Position numbers and translations under genes: made by a program. DNA of 64,000 nt from Bacteroidales bacterium (GTDB taxonomy: Bacteria; Bacteroidota; Bacteroidia; Bacteroidales; UBA12077), in contig JAGXLL010000001.1 of the NCBI GenBank assembly GCA_018334675.1, forward strand, positions 51,280-115,279, written 5' to 3'. Position 1 is the stretch's first letter. Each line of letters begins with the position of its first letter. Below are positions 55,802 through 63,320 of the stretch, in pieces. Under the pieces are notes generated by a model that was not told where the DNA came from, searched no databases, and saw only the letters and a program-made list of their open reading frames with translations.

Positions 55802-57325
55802 AAGATGTTCGATGGCGTACTCCATGCGCCGCAGTGTCTCGTCACGTCCGATCATCTCGGCTATTTTGGTCACGTCGGGTCCCATGCCGGTTCCTACCAG
55901 GGTGATGCGGAAGGGCAGCATCACCTGGCCCATGCCCACCTCTTTTTGCTGGGTCAGGTCTTTGACGGTCTGCTTGATGGCAGCGGCTTCAAAGTTTTCC
56001 AGTGTCCCCAGCCTGTCTTTTAGTTCTTTCATCAATTCGGGTGTTTGCTCCTTCCATTTTTTCTTGACCATCTTAGCATCATACGCTTCGGGAGGCTGGA
56101 AAAAGAAGTAACTCTGATCCCATATCTCGTGGATCAGGTAAACCCTTTCCTTGACCAGGCTGCATACTTCCTTAACATACTCGTGCCCGGCATTGATGCC
56201 TTTTTTCTGAAGCACGGGTATGAAGAGTTCTGCCAGCTGGCTGTCGGATTTCTGCATCAGGTGTTGATGGTTGAACCATTTGGCTTTTTCGGGATCGAAT
56301 TTGGAACCGGCTTTGCCCACTTTGTCCAGATCGAAAGATTCGATGAGCTCATCTATGGTGTAGAGCTCCTGCTCGGTGCCGGGGTTCCATCCCAAGAAGG
56401 CCAGGATATTGATAAACGCCTCGGGCAGGTATCCCGATTCCTTGTAGCCGGGGAAGGTTTCTTGTGTCTCCGGATCGGTCCACTGCATAGGGAAAACCGG
56501 AAATCCTTTTCTTTGTCCGTCGCGTTTGCTTAGTTTGCCCTTGCCGTCGGGTTTCAAAATAAGCGGCAGGTGGGCAAATTCAGGCATCCCCTCCTTCCAT
56601 CCCAGGGCTTCATATAGCAGGAAGTGCAGGGGCAGCGAAGGCAGCCATTCCTCACCCCGGATCACATGGGAGATCTTCATCTCATGATCGTCCACCACGT
56701 TGGCCAGATGGTAGGTAGGCAAACCGTCGGATTTGAACAGCACTTTGTCATCGAGCTGGTTGGTGTTCACTTCCACCTCGCCCCGGATGCGGTCGTTTAC
56801 CACAATGTGTTGTTCTTCAGGCATCTTAAAACGGATCACATAGGGCTTGCCCGATTCGATGCGCTGCTGTATTTCCTCTTCGGAGAGGCTGAGGGAGTTT
56901 TTCATCTCTCCACGGGTAACGGCGTTGTATTGCTGGATATCGCTCTTCTGTTCTTTGAGCCGCTCGCGCATGGCGTCCAGCTCCTGGGAGGTATCGAAGG
57001 CATAATAAGCCGTACCTTCTTTCACCATTTTTTCTGCAAACTGTCTGTATAGATCGCGGCGTTCCGATTGCCGGTAGGGACCGTAGGCACCGCCTTCCTT
57101 CACTCCTTCATCAAATTCCAGTCCGCACCATTTCAGGGAATCCCTAATATACTGCTCGGCTCCTTCCACATATCGCGTCTGATCGGTGTCCTCGATTCTC
57201 AGAACAAAGGTGCCCCCATGCTTACGGGCAAAAAGGAAGTTGAAAAGGGCTGTCCGGACTCCGCCCATATGAAGCGGTCCGGTGGGACTAGGGGCAAATC
57301 GCACCCGTACATCTGATTGAGCCAT
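55781..57325 (-). CDS. gltX: Glutamyl-tRNA synthetase
   Basis: The protein has 514 residues. RFAPSPTGPLHMGGVRTALFN is the HIGH region and KLSKRDGQ the KMSKS loop; VLRIEDTDQTR and GVKEGGAYGPYRQSERRDLY follow. The helical anticodon-binding domain closes with FRITLVGTGMGPDV. It charges tRNA-Glu. The final six residues come from palindromic repeat copy D. Its promoter -7 element is at 57350-57357. Confidence 0.96.
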   Translation of the reverse strand: MAQSDVRVRFAPSPTGPLHMGGVRTALFNFLFARKHGGTFVLRIEDTDQTRYVEGAEQYIRDSLKWCGLEFDEGVKEGGAYGPYRQSERRDLYRQFAEKMVKEGTAYYAFDTSQELDAMRERLKEQKSDIQQYNAVTRGEMKNSLSLSEEEIQQRIESGKPYVIRFKMPEEQHIVVNDRIRGEVEVNTNQLDDKVLFKSDGLPTYHLANVVDDHEMKISHVIRGEEWLPSLPLHFLLYEALGWKEGMPEFAHLPLILKPDGKGKLSKRDGQRKGFPVFPMQWTDPETQETFPGYKESGYLPEAFINILAFLGWNPGTEQELYTIDELIESFDLDKVGKAGSKFDPEKAKWFNHQHLMQKSDSQLAELFIPVLQKKGINAGHEYVKEVCSLVKERVYLIHEIWDQSYFFFQPPEAYDAKMVKKKWKEQTPELMKELKDRLGTLENFEAAAIKQTVKDLTQQKEVGMGQVMLPFRITLVGTGMGPDVTKIAEMIGRDETLRRMEYAIEHLQRLAQR

Positions 57326-57349
57326 AACGATCCACTTTTAAATTGACCA

Positions 57350-57357
57350 CAAATATA
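57350..57357 (-). promoter_or_regulatory. -7 element upstream of gltX
   Basis: The minus strand reads TATATTTG, an exact TAnnTTTG, 24 bases before the start codon. Confidence 0.5.
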
Positions 57358-57407
57358 GTGAATCGATGGAAACTTCATAAATATTGTTTTTATAAGTAAA
57401 CTAAGAA

Positions 57408-58217
57408 TCAATCCGACGACCAGGCGTTTCTAAAATCCGGGTAAAGGGTGATCCCGCCATCCACAAAGAGGGTTTGACCTGTGATGTAGGAGGCATCATC
57501 GGATGCCAGGAAGGTAGCAGCGGCTCCCATCTCATCGGCGATACCGGCCCTTCCCAGGGGGATATGCTGAAGGATGTCTTTGGCTTTTTCCGGATCATCG
57601 GCCCAGCTTTTATTCATCGGGGTAATGGTTGCTCCGGGACCGATGCCGTTCACACGGATGCCGCGGTCGGCATATTCCAGGGCCAGGGTGCGGGTGAGGT
57701 TTTGCATGCCGCCTTTGCTCATGGAATAACCTATGAATCCTGGTTTAGGGATGATTTGATGCACGCTGGAGATGTTGATGATCACCCCGGGCATCTCCCG
57801 GTCCAGGAAATGCCGGATGGCTGCCTGGCCGCAGTAGAAGGCACCTTTGAGGTTGACATCCAGCACCTTGTTGATCTCTTCGCTGGTCATCTGTTCGCTG
57901 GGCTTTTGTATCTGTATGCCTGCATTGTTGATCAGGATATCGATGTGGCCCAGCTTGGCGATGGCATCCTCAAACATGGCCTGTACCTGCTGTTCATCCG
58001 ATACATCCCCCTGTACCAGGGCGTGCTTTACTCCGAATTCACCTACCTGCCGGATACATTGTTGCACCTGTTCTTCTGTTTCTTTTGCATCTTCCGGTGT
58101 TTTACGATAGTTGATGGCTACATGGGCGCCTTCCCCTGCGAAACGAACGGCCGTGGCCTGGCCTATTCCGGCCGTGCCTCCTGTAATGAGCACATTCTTG
58201 TCTTTGAGTCCCTGCAT
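57408..58217 (-). CDS. SDR family oxidoreductase, glucose 1-dehydrogenase-like
   Basis: The protein has 269 residues. TGGTAGIGQATAVRF (cofactor loop TGxxxGIG), INNAGIQ, SSVHQIIPKPGFIGYSMSKGG (catalytic Ser, Tyr and Lys) and FLASDDASYITGQTLFVDGG are the classical SDR elements. The sequence resembles bacterial glucose 1-dehydrogenases, but SDR substrates are hard to assign. It starts 24 bases after the GH100-like gene and is likely co-transcribed, consistent with a role on a sugar. Confidence 0.85.
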   Translation of the reverse strand: MQGLKDKNVLITGGTAGIGQATAVRFAGEGAHVAINYRKTPEDAKETEEQVQQCIRQVGEFGVKHALVQGDVSDEQQVQAMFEDAIAKLGHIDILINNAGIQIQKPSEQMTSEEINKVLDVNLKGAFYCGQAAIRHFLDREMPGVIINISSVHQIIPKPGFIGYSMSKGGMQNLTRTLALEYADRGIRVNGIGPGATITPMNKSWADDPEKAKDILQHIPLGRAGIADEMGAAATFLASDDASYITGQTLFVDGGITLYPDFRNAWSSD

Positions 58218-58241
58218 AGTATAGGTGTTTTATGATGTGAT

Positions 58242-59717
58242 TCAACTTGTTGGTTTTTGTGGATCAGGCTTCATATAGCCTATGTTGCTCTGCTGTATGT
58301 AATATTCCTGTTCATATAGCGTCTGGGTTTCCAGCGAGCAGGCAATGACTTCCTGATCTTCAGGAAATACAATGGAATCGAGCAGGCCAGGATCATCAAG
58401 CAGTTTGCGGGCAGCCAGGTATCCGGCGAAAGTCCATGTTTGAAAGAGCCTGGCTTCCTTGCCGATCATCCGGTTGGTTTTCCCATCGTAATATTCCGGC
58501 CACCGGTCTTTTTCAATTCGTTGTTCGGCGATTTCCATCGCTTGTCGGGCGATTTCAGGACGACCGGCTTTGAGCCCTGCGGCTGTCATGATCCAGAGCA
58601 GGAAAGGCCAGGCGGCAGCATTGTGGTAGGACCAGGGGATGTTTTTGGGATCGGCGCCAGTCTGTATCTTCCATTGTATACCGCTGATGGCCGGATAGCA
58701 GACCTTGATGGGCATTTCTCCAATCAGATCATCCCAGCGTTCGCTCAGCAGCTGCATGATGGCCTGACCCTGCTCCTCACTGGCCAGGGAGGATACGATA
58801 GATAAGAGATTCCCGGAAGAGAAGAAACGAAAATCCATCCGGGCCGGACCCAGGTTACCGGCAAAATAGCCACCTTTATGAGGGATCCATTCAAAAAGCC
58901 AATCCGGAATGGTTTCGGGGTAGATGTTGAAGGCATTTTTGGTTTGTCCTCCATAACCCTCTACCTCATAACGGTACATCTCATTCAACTGGTGAAAATC
59001 GAGCCAGTAATATTTTCGGATGTGATAGACCAGATGCCCCAGTCTTTCATATACCCCCTGCCGGTAGGGCCGGTTCTCCTGGTTATCTTCCAGTAATTCG
59101 CGTGAAGCGAGCAGAGCAGTATAAAACAGCGACTGGATATCTATGGGATAGCCATATACGCCCATTCTGCGGTCGATCATAAAGGAGCCGTCCGGCACCA
59201 GCAGCGTGGGGAACATGTCGAAGCGGCTGGTCAATGACAGGTCCAGTATCAGCCGGATACCCCGCTGTACCTCTTTCTTCCCGGCAAACCCCGTGTCGCC
59301 GCTAAAGCGGGTGTACATTCTCAAAACATACAGCCACCAGAAAACCGCATCCACAGGTGCCACTTTGCCGATGGCTTTTTCACCAAAATCGGGTTCAATA
59401 TATTCGTTGCCCTGTGTGTCCTGCTCTACTTTAAAGCTTACCGGCATCATTCCCTGGCCGGGCTTGAAACAGTCGAATTGCTTTTCGTGGCTTTGCAGAT
59501 CCAACAACTGTTGCAACCAGTTTTTGACAATGTTGTAGTGGCCATTGACCATAAAAGCGATGGCCGATACTGCAAAATCGCGGGTGAATACCTGATCATA
59601 ATTGAGGGCTTCGATTTCCGGATCTCTGGCAGCTACTGTGCCCACCGGATTTCCTTTATACGTTACTACCGAAGCTTGAAGTTCCTTCCATGCAGCCTGA
59701 AAAATTTTTTGATCCAT
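58242..59717 (-). CDS. GH100 neutral/alkaline invertase-like protein
   Basis: From the ATG at 59717 the protein has 491 residues; an ATG at 59861 would add 48 residues without family character. GH100 blocks appear in order: LNYDQVFTRDFAVSAIAFM, KVAPVDAVFWWLYVLRMY, SFMIDRRMGVYGYPIDIQSLFYTA, YPAISGIQWKIQTGADPKN, PWSYHNAAAWPFLLW and GKEARLFQTWTFAGYLAARKLL. Family members split sucrose in the cytoplasm; no signal peptide is seen. In the usual YPALEGxEWR block both Glu are replaced here (Ser345, Gln348), and HNGGSWP reads HNAAAWP, so ordinary invertase activity is doubtful. The SDR gene follows. Confidence 0.85.
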   Translation of the reverse strand: MDQKIFQAAWKELQASVVTYKGNPVGTVAARDPEIEALNYDQVFTRDFAVSAIAFMVNGHYNIVKNWLQQLLDLQSHEKQFDCFKPGQGMMPVSFKVEQDTQGNEYIEPDFGEKAIGKVAPVDAVFWWLYVLRMYTRFSGDTGFAGKKEVQRGIRLILDLSLTSRFDMFPTLLVPDGSFMIDRRMGVYGYPIDIQSLFYTALLASRELLEDNQENRPYRQGVYERLGHLVYHIRKYYWLDFHQLNEMYRYEVEGYGGQTKNAFNIYPETIPDWLFEWIPHKGGYFAGNLGPARMDFRFFSSGNLLSIVSSLASEEQGQAIMQLLSERWDDLIGEMPIKVCYPAISGIQWKIQTGADPKNIPWSYHNAAAWPFLLWIMTAAGLKAGRPEIARQAMEIAEQRIEKDRWPEYYDGKTNRMIGKEARLFQTWTFAGYLAARKLLDDPGLLDSIVFPEDQEVIACSLETQTLYEQEYYIQQSNIGYMKPDPQKPTS

Positions 59718-59805
59718 AAAGGCAGGTTTATCGGATTGATTGAATATATGAATAACAATTCTCAGACACGAAAAGTTTGTAGAATGAATCTTTGGTAGGG
59801 TAAAA

Positions 59806-59821
59806 CAGTCTGCACAGACTG
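59806..59821. repeat. 16-bp palindrome upstream of the GH100-like gene
   Basis: CAGTCTG-CA-CAGACTG is perfect and lies about 90 bases before the chosen start codon, a position suited to an operator. Confidence 0.5.
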
Positions 59822-59879
59822 ACTTTTTAAAATCCTGTTTTATATCATTTGCAGGGCTCATTTCCCGTCATATGCCTAT

Positions 59880-59974
59880 AATAAAGGTTTCACAGGCAGA
59901 ATTCTTCCTCTGTTCTGCTGTTAAGAAAATTTTCCCTGCCTGTTTCAGGGTTGCTTTTTTCTGAAACCTTTATT
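59880..59974. repeat. Nested inverted repeat
   Basis: Outer arms AATAAAGGTTTCA (59880-59892) and TGAAACCTTTATT (59962-59974) are a perfect 13-bp match. Inner arms ACAGGCAG (59892-59899) and CTGCCTGT (59936-59943) also pair. The structure could be a folded transcript end or the remnant of a small mobile element. Confidence 0.55.
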
Positions 59975-60441
59975 TGGTGTGGGTTGTAATTGTGCAATAT
60001 AATCGAATTCAAAAAAAATTCAGAAAAGTTGCATTTATTTCCACAAAGTGATAACTTGCTTATTAACGCTTATAGAATGTTAGGCCTCAGCAAGAAGGAA
60101 AAATGTCCTTCCCAATGCAATTATTTGTTTGATTGCATCTGAACTGCCCGTCGAAAGACCGGTCTGCCGTAAAATTCCCCAAAAAAGTCATCAGGAAGCG
60201 TTTATGTTTTAATAATCCTTTCATGTTTGTGGATTGTTCATCCATACATGGGAGTGACGAGGTGGAGCTGTGGCCATTTGAATGAAAAAAATCCAAATAA
60301 AAAGGGATGGGGACTTTATTTGGGATTTGCTTACACTTACCTTCGGGCGTTATATATTTTGATGAATTCAGGGTATTTGGAAATATACTTTTTTGTGGAC
60401 TCGAAAGTACGGCATGGGGTTCATGTGTAATTAAACTTAGA

Positions 60442-60733
60442 ATGGTGAAAAGAACTACCAAAGATATTTTATGTTGCCCCAAATGCAGAAACGATCTGTT
60501 ATTCAACGAAAACGATGCTTCCGGAAAAATCACAAAGGAAGTATTTGAATGTGCAGACTGCCAGAGAAGCTATCCTTTGGCTTATCCTTATTATTAATTT
60601 ACCTCCTGCTTGCCTAAATACCTTCAGGTGTGGGATTGTAGCGGAGCTTTTCAAATTTTTACAGAGATACAACTATCCAATTAACTTCTCCACCATAGAG
60701 GCATTTAATGACACTATAAATAACTGGCAATGA
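60442..60733 (+). pseudogene. Trm112-like zinc-ribbon gene, apparently frameshifted
   Basis: The first part (60442-60597, 51 residues) reads VKRTTKDILCCPKCRNDLLF and VFECADCQRSYPL, a CxxC-CxxC zinc ribbon of the Trm112/UPF0434 type often found at the N-terminus of methyltransferases. It stops early at 60597. In another frame, open from about 60515, the sequence continues INLPPACLNTFRCGIVAELF and INFSTIEAFNDTINNWQ to a TGA at 60731-60733 that overlaps the ATG of the radical SAM gene (ATGA coupling). The coupling supports the second frame as a real C-terminus. A one-base shift near 60575-60597 (a TTATTATTAATTT tract) would join them. A sequencing error or a short intact protein are the alternatives. 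Confidence 0.5.
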
Positions 60734-62265
60734 ACAAGCTACGCATCTCCATCATCGATCTTATTTACAATGGCTATACCCATTCTCTTTATAACCGGGC
60801 TATGCTGGCGAATTTCATGAGCATCATGCCTCAGGTTATTGGGGTATGGTGCAGAGAAGAAGGACATGAAGTAAACTATTCTATATTTACCGGATCGCAG
60901 AAGCTGAAAAATTTTTCACCGGATAACGTGGACCTTGTTTTTATCAGTGCTTTCACGTTCACAGCCCAATTTGCCTATGCGCTCAGCAATTATTACCGCT
61001 CCAAAGGCATTGTTACGGTATTGGGTGGTCCCCATGCGAGATGCTATCCGGAAGATGCCTGCCGTTATTTCGATTATGTTATGGGATTAACTGATAAAGC
61101 ATTATTAATTGATCTGTTGCATAATTTTGAAATGAATAGCTCCTTTGGAACGTATCTTACAGCACCAGCCCAACCTAAAACATTACCGGGTATAAGGCAA
61201 AGGTGGGAGTTTATTGAAAAGGTTCACAGAAAAATGTCTGTCGTTAAGATCATTCCTATGATTGGCAGTCTTGGTTGTCCGTACAATTGTGATTTTTGTA
61301 TAGATTCAGAAATTCCTTATCAGGTGCTGGATATGGAAGAGATCAAGGAGGATCTTGCTTTTCTGGTAAAAACAGAAAAGCATCCGAAAGTAGGCTGGTT
61401 TGATCCCAATTTTGGCGTTCAGTTCAATGTGTTCATGGAAACCATTGAATCGGTTGTTCCTCCGGGTAGCATTGAATTTGTTGCTGAATGCAGTTTATCC
61501 ATTTTGAATGAACGGAATGTTAAAAGACTGAGGAGAAACGGATTTGTTGTAATTATGCCGGGCATTGAATCATGGTATGAATATGGAAAAAAATCAAAGA
61601 CGGGTAGTCATGTTGGAATGGAAAAAGTAAAAAAAGCTGCCGAACAGGTGAATATGATACAGAAGCATATCCCACAGGTACACATCAATTTTATGTTTGG
61701 ATTTGACAGCGATGCAGGCGAACTGCCTTTCACGCTAACCAAGCGTTTCATTGATCTTGTGCCCGGTACCTATCCTTCATATCAGATACTGTCAATTTTT
61801 GGTCAAAGTACAAAAAGCAATTTCAGGTATGAAGATGAAAACAGGATCATACCTTTTCCTTTTCATATGATGAGACCGGCTCATACCCTGAATATTGTAC
61901 CGAAAAATTATACATGGGAAGAATTTAATATGTATATGATTGATCTGTTAAAATACAGTTTTTCACCCCGTGCTATCTATCGTCGTTTTAAAGGCATACA
62001 CTATAACACTTCCAGGTGGATTACCCTTTTAATGTCTTTAACTGTTGGCGGCTCCGGCAAAAAACGTTTCTTGTCTGACATGCTGAAGCATATTCGCAAG
62101 GATCCGGATTTTCAAGCTTTTTTGACTAAAGAAAGCCCTCAGGTACCACAATTTATGAGAGAAAAAGTAAAAAAGGACCTCGGCCCGCTGTGGTACTGGC
62201 TTCCTGACAAATCCCTGTCGTATAATCCCAACGCGCTCTCAAAAGCAGAATCTTATTATGATTGA
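60730..62265 (+). CDS. B12-binding-type radical SAM protein
   Basis: The protein has 511 residues. The N-terminal ~150 residues look like the cobalamin-binding fold of class B radical SAM enzymes (VDLVFISAFTFTAQFAYALSNYYRSKG, VLGGPHARCYPEDACRYFDYVMG), although the DxHxxG cobalamin-His motif is not evident. IGSLGCPYNCDFCIDSEIP provides the CxxxCxxC cluster. The C-terminal domain (about 330-511) is not recognised. Related enzymes methylate or rearrange unreactive carbons in specialised metabolites, hopanoids and lipids; the substrate here is unknown. It is AT-rich (21 of 60 bases G+C in 61501-61560, against 31 of 60 in 53341-53400). Confidence 0.82.
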   Translation: MNKLRISIIDLIYNGYTHSLYNRAMLANFMSIMPQVIGVWCREEGHEVNYSIFTGSQKLKNFSPDNVDLVFISAFTFTAQFAYALSNYYRSKGIVTVLGGPHARCYPEDACRYFDYVMGLTDKALLIDLLHNFEMNSSFGTYLTAPAQPKTLPGIRQRWEFIEKVHRKMSVVKIIPMIGSLGCPYNCDFCIDSEIPYQVLDMEEIKEDLAFLVKTEKHPKVGWFDPNFGVQFNVFMETIESVVPPGSIEFVAECSLSILNERNVKRLRRNGFVVIMPGIESWYEYGKKSKTGSHVGMEKVKKAAEQVNMIQKHIPQVHINFMFGFDSDAGELPFTLTKRFIDLVPGTYPSYQILSIFGQSTKSNFRYEDENRIIPFPFHMMRPAHTLNIVPKNYTWEEFNMYMIDLLKYSFSPRAIYRRFKGIHYNTSRWITLLMSLTVGGSGKKRFLSDMLKHIRKDPDFQAFLTKESPQVPQFMREKVKKDLGPLWYWLPDKSLSYNPNALSKAESYYD

Positions 62266-62346
62266 CGATTACAGATACTTCATGGAAAGTAATATGCATC
62301 CGTTTATTTTTCCAACCATCTCAACTCTCGTTAGGTACTCATTAAG

Positions 62347-63093
62347 ATGTTAGGAATGGGTTGTTTAAAAACTTATTTGAAGATTATTTTATCCGTTGCA
62401 CTGGTTCTGATGGTTCCAATGACATCATTCGGCCAGCAAATCTCCATCAATGGAGGGTTAAGCCTAGCCAGTCTGTCCATTGATCTGGAGGATGAATCCA
62501 ATGCACCAGATACGAAAATGAAGGCAGGCTTTCATGTGGGTGCAAAAATCGCTTTCCCAATAGCCGAAAAGATTTCTTTACAAACCGGATTGAGCTTTAC
62601 TCAAAAGGGTTATGCATCAGATCTGGATGAATGGGGCAATGGGTTTGAAGTGGATGGTTATGAAAGACATACTTTTGCCTACCTTGAACTACCTGTACAG
62701 ATGGTCTACCTCATTCAGAATTTCAGATTTTTTGGTGGTCCATACCTTGGAATTGGTATTGCCGGCAGAAATAATTGGAATTATACCATTACCTATCAAG
62801 GCAATAAAGAGACTGAGAGTGGGGAGATGAAAATCAAACCTTTCATAGGAACTGTTGAAGAAGGGGATTTGGGCGATGATGAGTCTGCCTACAATGGTTT
62901 GGACATTGGTGGGTTATTGGGAGTAGGATATAAACTGGGTCCTGTTTTATTAGGAGCAAGCTACAGTCATGGCTTCAGCAACATCATTGCCAGGTGGGAG
63001 TATGAAAACGATGACAATAATGATTATCGGAAAAACAACAAATTGAGAAATTCTGTCATTCAGATTTTCCTTAGTATTCCTGTAAAAATATGA
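62347..63093 (+). CDS. PorT-family outer membrane beta-barrel protein
   Basis: The protein has 248 residues. The signal peptide ends around TSFGQQ. The barrel pattern includes SINGGLSLASLSID, MKAGFHVGAKIAFPIAEKISLQTGLSFTQKG, YLELPVQMVYLIQNFRFFGGPYLGIGI and LLGASYSHGFSNI, typical of OMP_b-brl_2/PorT. An inner acidic stretch (VEEGDLGDDESAYNG) suggests an exposed loop. ATG codons at 62347 and 62356 are possible starts. It follows the radical SAM gene by 81 bases. Confidence 0.83.
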   Translation: MLGMGCLKTYLKIILSVALVLMVPMTSFGQQISINGGLSLASLSIDLEDESNAPDTKMKAGFHVGAKIAFPIAEKISLQTGLSFTQKGYASDLDEWGNGFEVDGYERHTFAYLELPVQMVYLIQNFRFFGGPYLGIGIAGRNNWNYTITYQGNKETESGEMKIKPFIGTVEEGDLGDDESAYNGLDIGGLLGVGYKLGPVLLGASYSHGFSNIIARWEYENDDNNDYRKNNKLRNSVIQIFLSIPVKI

Positions 63094-63102
63094 CCCGATC
63101 AT

Positions 63103-63201
63103 ATGGAATCTTATCCAGCTGATATTCAGGCACTATTTTGGCAGTGGGCCTTGGTTGCTGTCATCCTGTTGATTGGGGTATTTGTAATCAACTTTTTGTG
63201 A
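63103..63201 (+). CDS. Candidate 32-residue single-span membrane protein
   Basis: The frame reads MESYPADIQALFWQWALVAV then ILLIGVFVINFL and stops. It starts 9 bases after the PorT-like gene stop and lies 44 bases before a strong terminator, so it is in the transcript. The composition (short acidic N-terminus, ~18-residue hydrophobic helix starting Trp-x-Trp) is that of small membrane proteins. No strong ribosome-binding site was seen. Confidence 0.45.
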   Translation: MESYPADIQALFWQWALVAVILLIGVFVINFL

Positions 63202-63244
63202 TTCACCGGGCTGTTTTAGGCAGCCTGCATGATGGAGGAATCAG

Positions 63245-63271
63245 AAAGCCCGCCTGGAGCGGGCTTTTTTT
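63245..63271 (+). terminator. Terminator closing the AT-rich gene group
   Basis: A 9-bp stem (AAAGCCCGC at 63245-63253, complement at 63259-63267) with a 5-nt loop is followed by T's. Confidence 0.85.
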
Positions 63272-63320
63272 ATCCGGGCTGCCGTGCATGGATATCCGGT
63301 TGAAAAATGTCTTAGGGGGC

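Larger units (their letters stand above)
59718..60441. other. Long AT-rich gap with inverted repeats, no convincing gene
   Basis: This 724-base stretch lies between the divergent GH100-like gene and the broken zinc-ribbon gene. It holds a 16-bp palindrome (CAGTCTG-CA-CAGACTG at 59806-59821), a nested inverted repeat at 59880-59974 and a small hairpin (GAAGGA/TCCTTC at 60094-60111). Short frames on both strands (for example 60227-60430 plus, 60087-60533 minus) show no recognisable domain, poor composition and mutual overlap. Promoters for both neighbours should lie here, but no exact TAnnTTTG element was found in the right place. Confidence 0.6.

Noticed and set aside
58242..59861. Longer GH100-like protein starting at 59861
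   Set aside because: The extra 48 residues have no similarity to the family and would include the 16-bp palindrome; the ATG at 59717 precedes the conserved region directly.
60087..60533. A 148-residue minus-strand frame in the AT-rich gap
   Set aside because: It overlaps the zinc-ribbon coding part on the other strand and has no recognisable motif or composition of a real protein.
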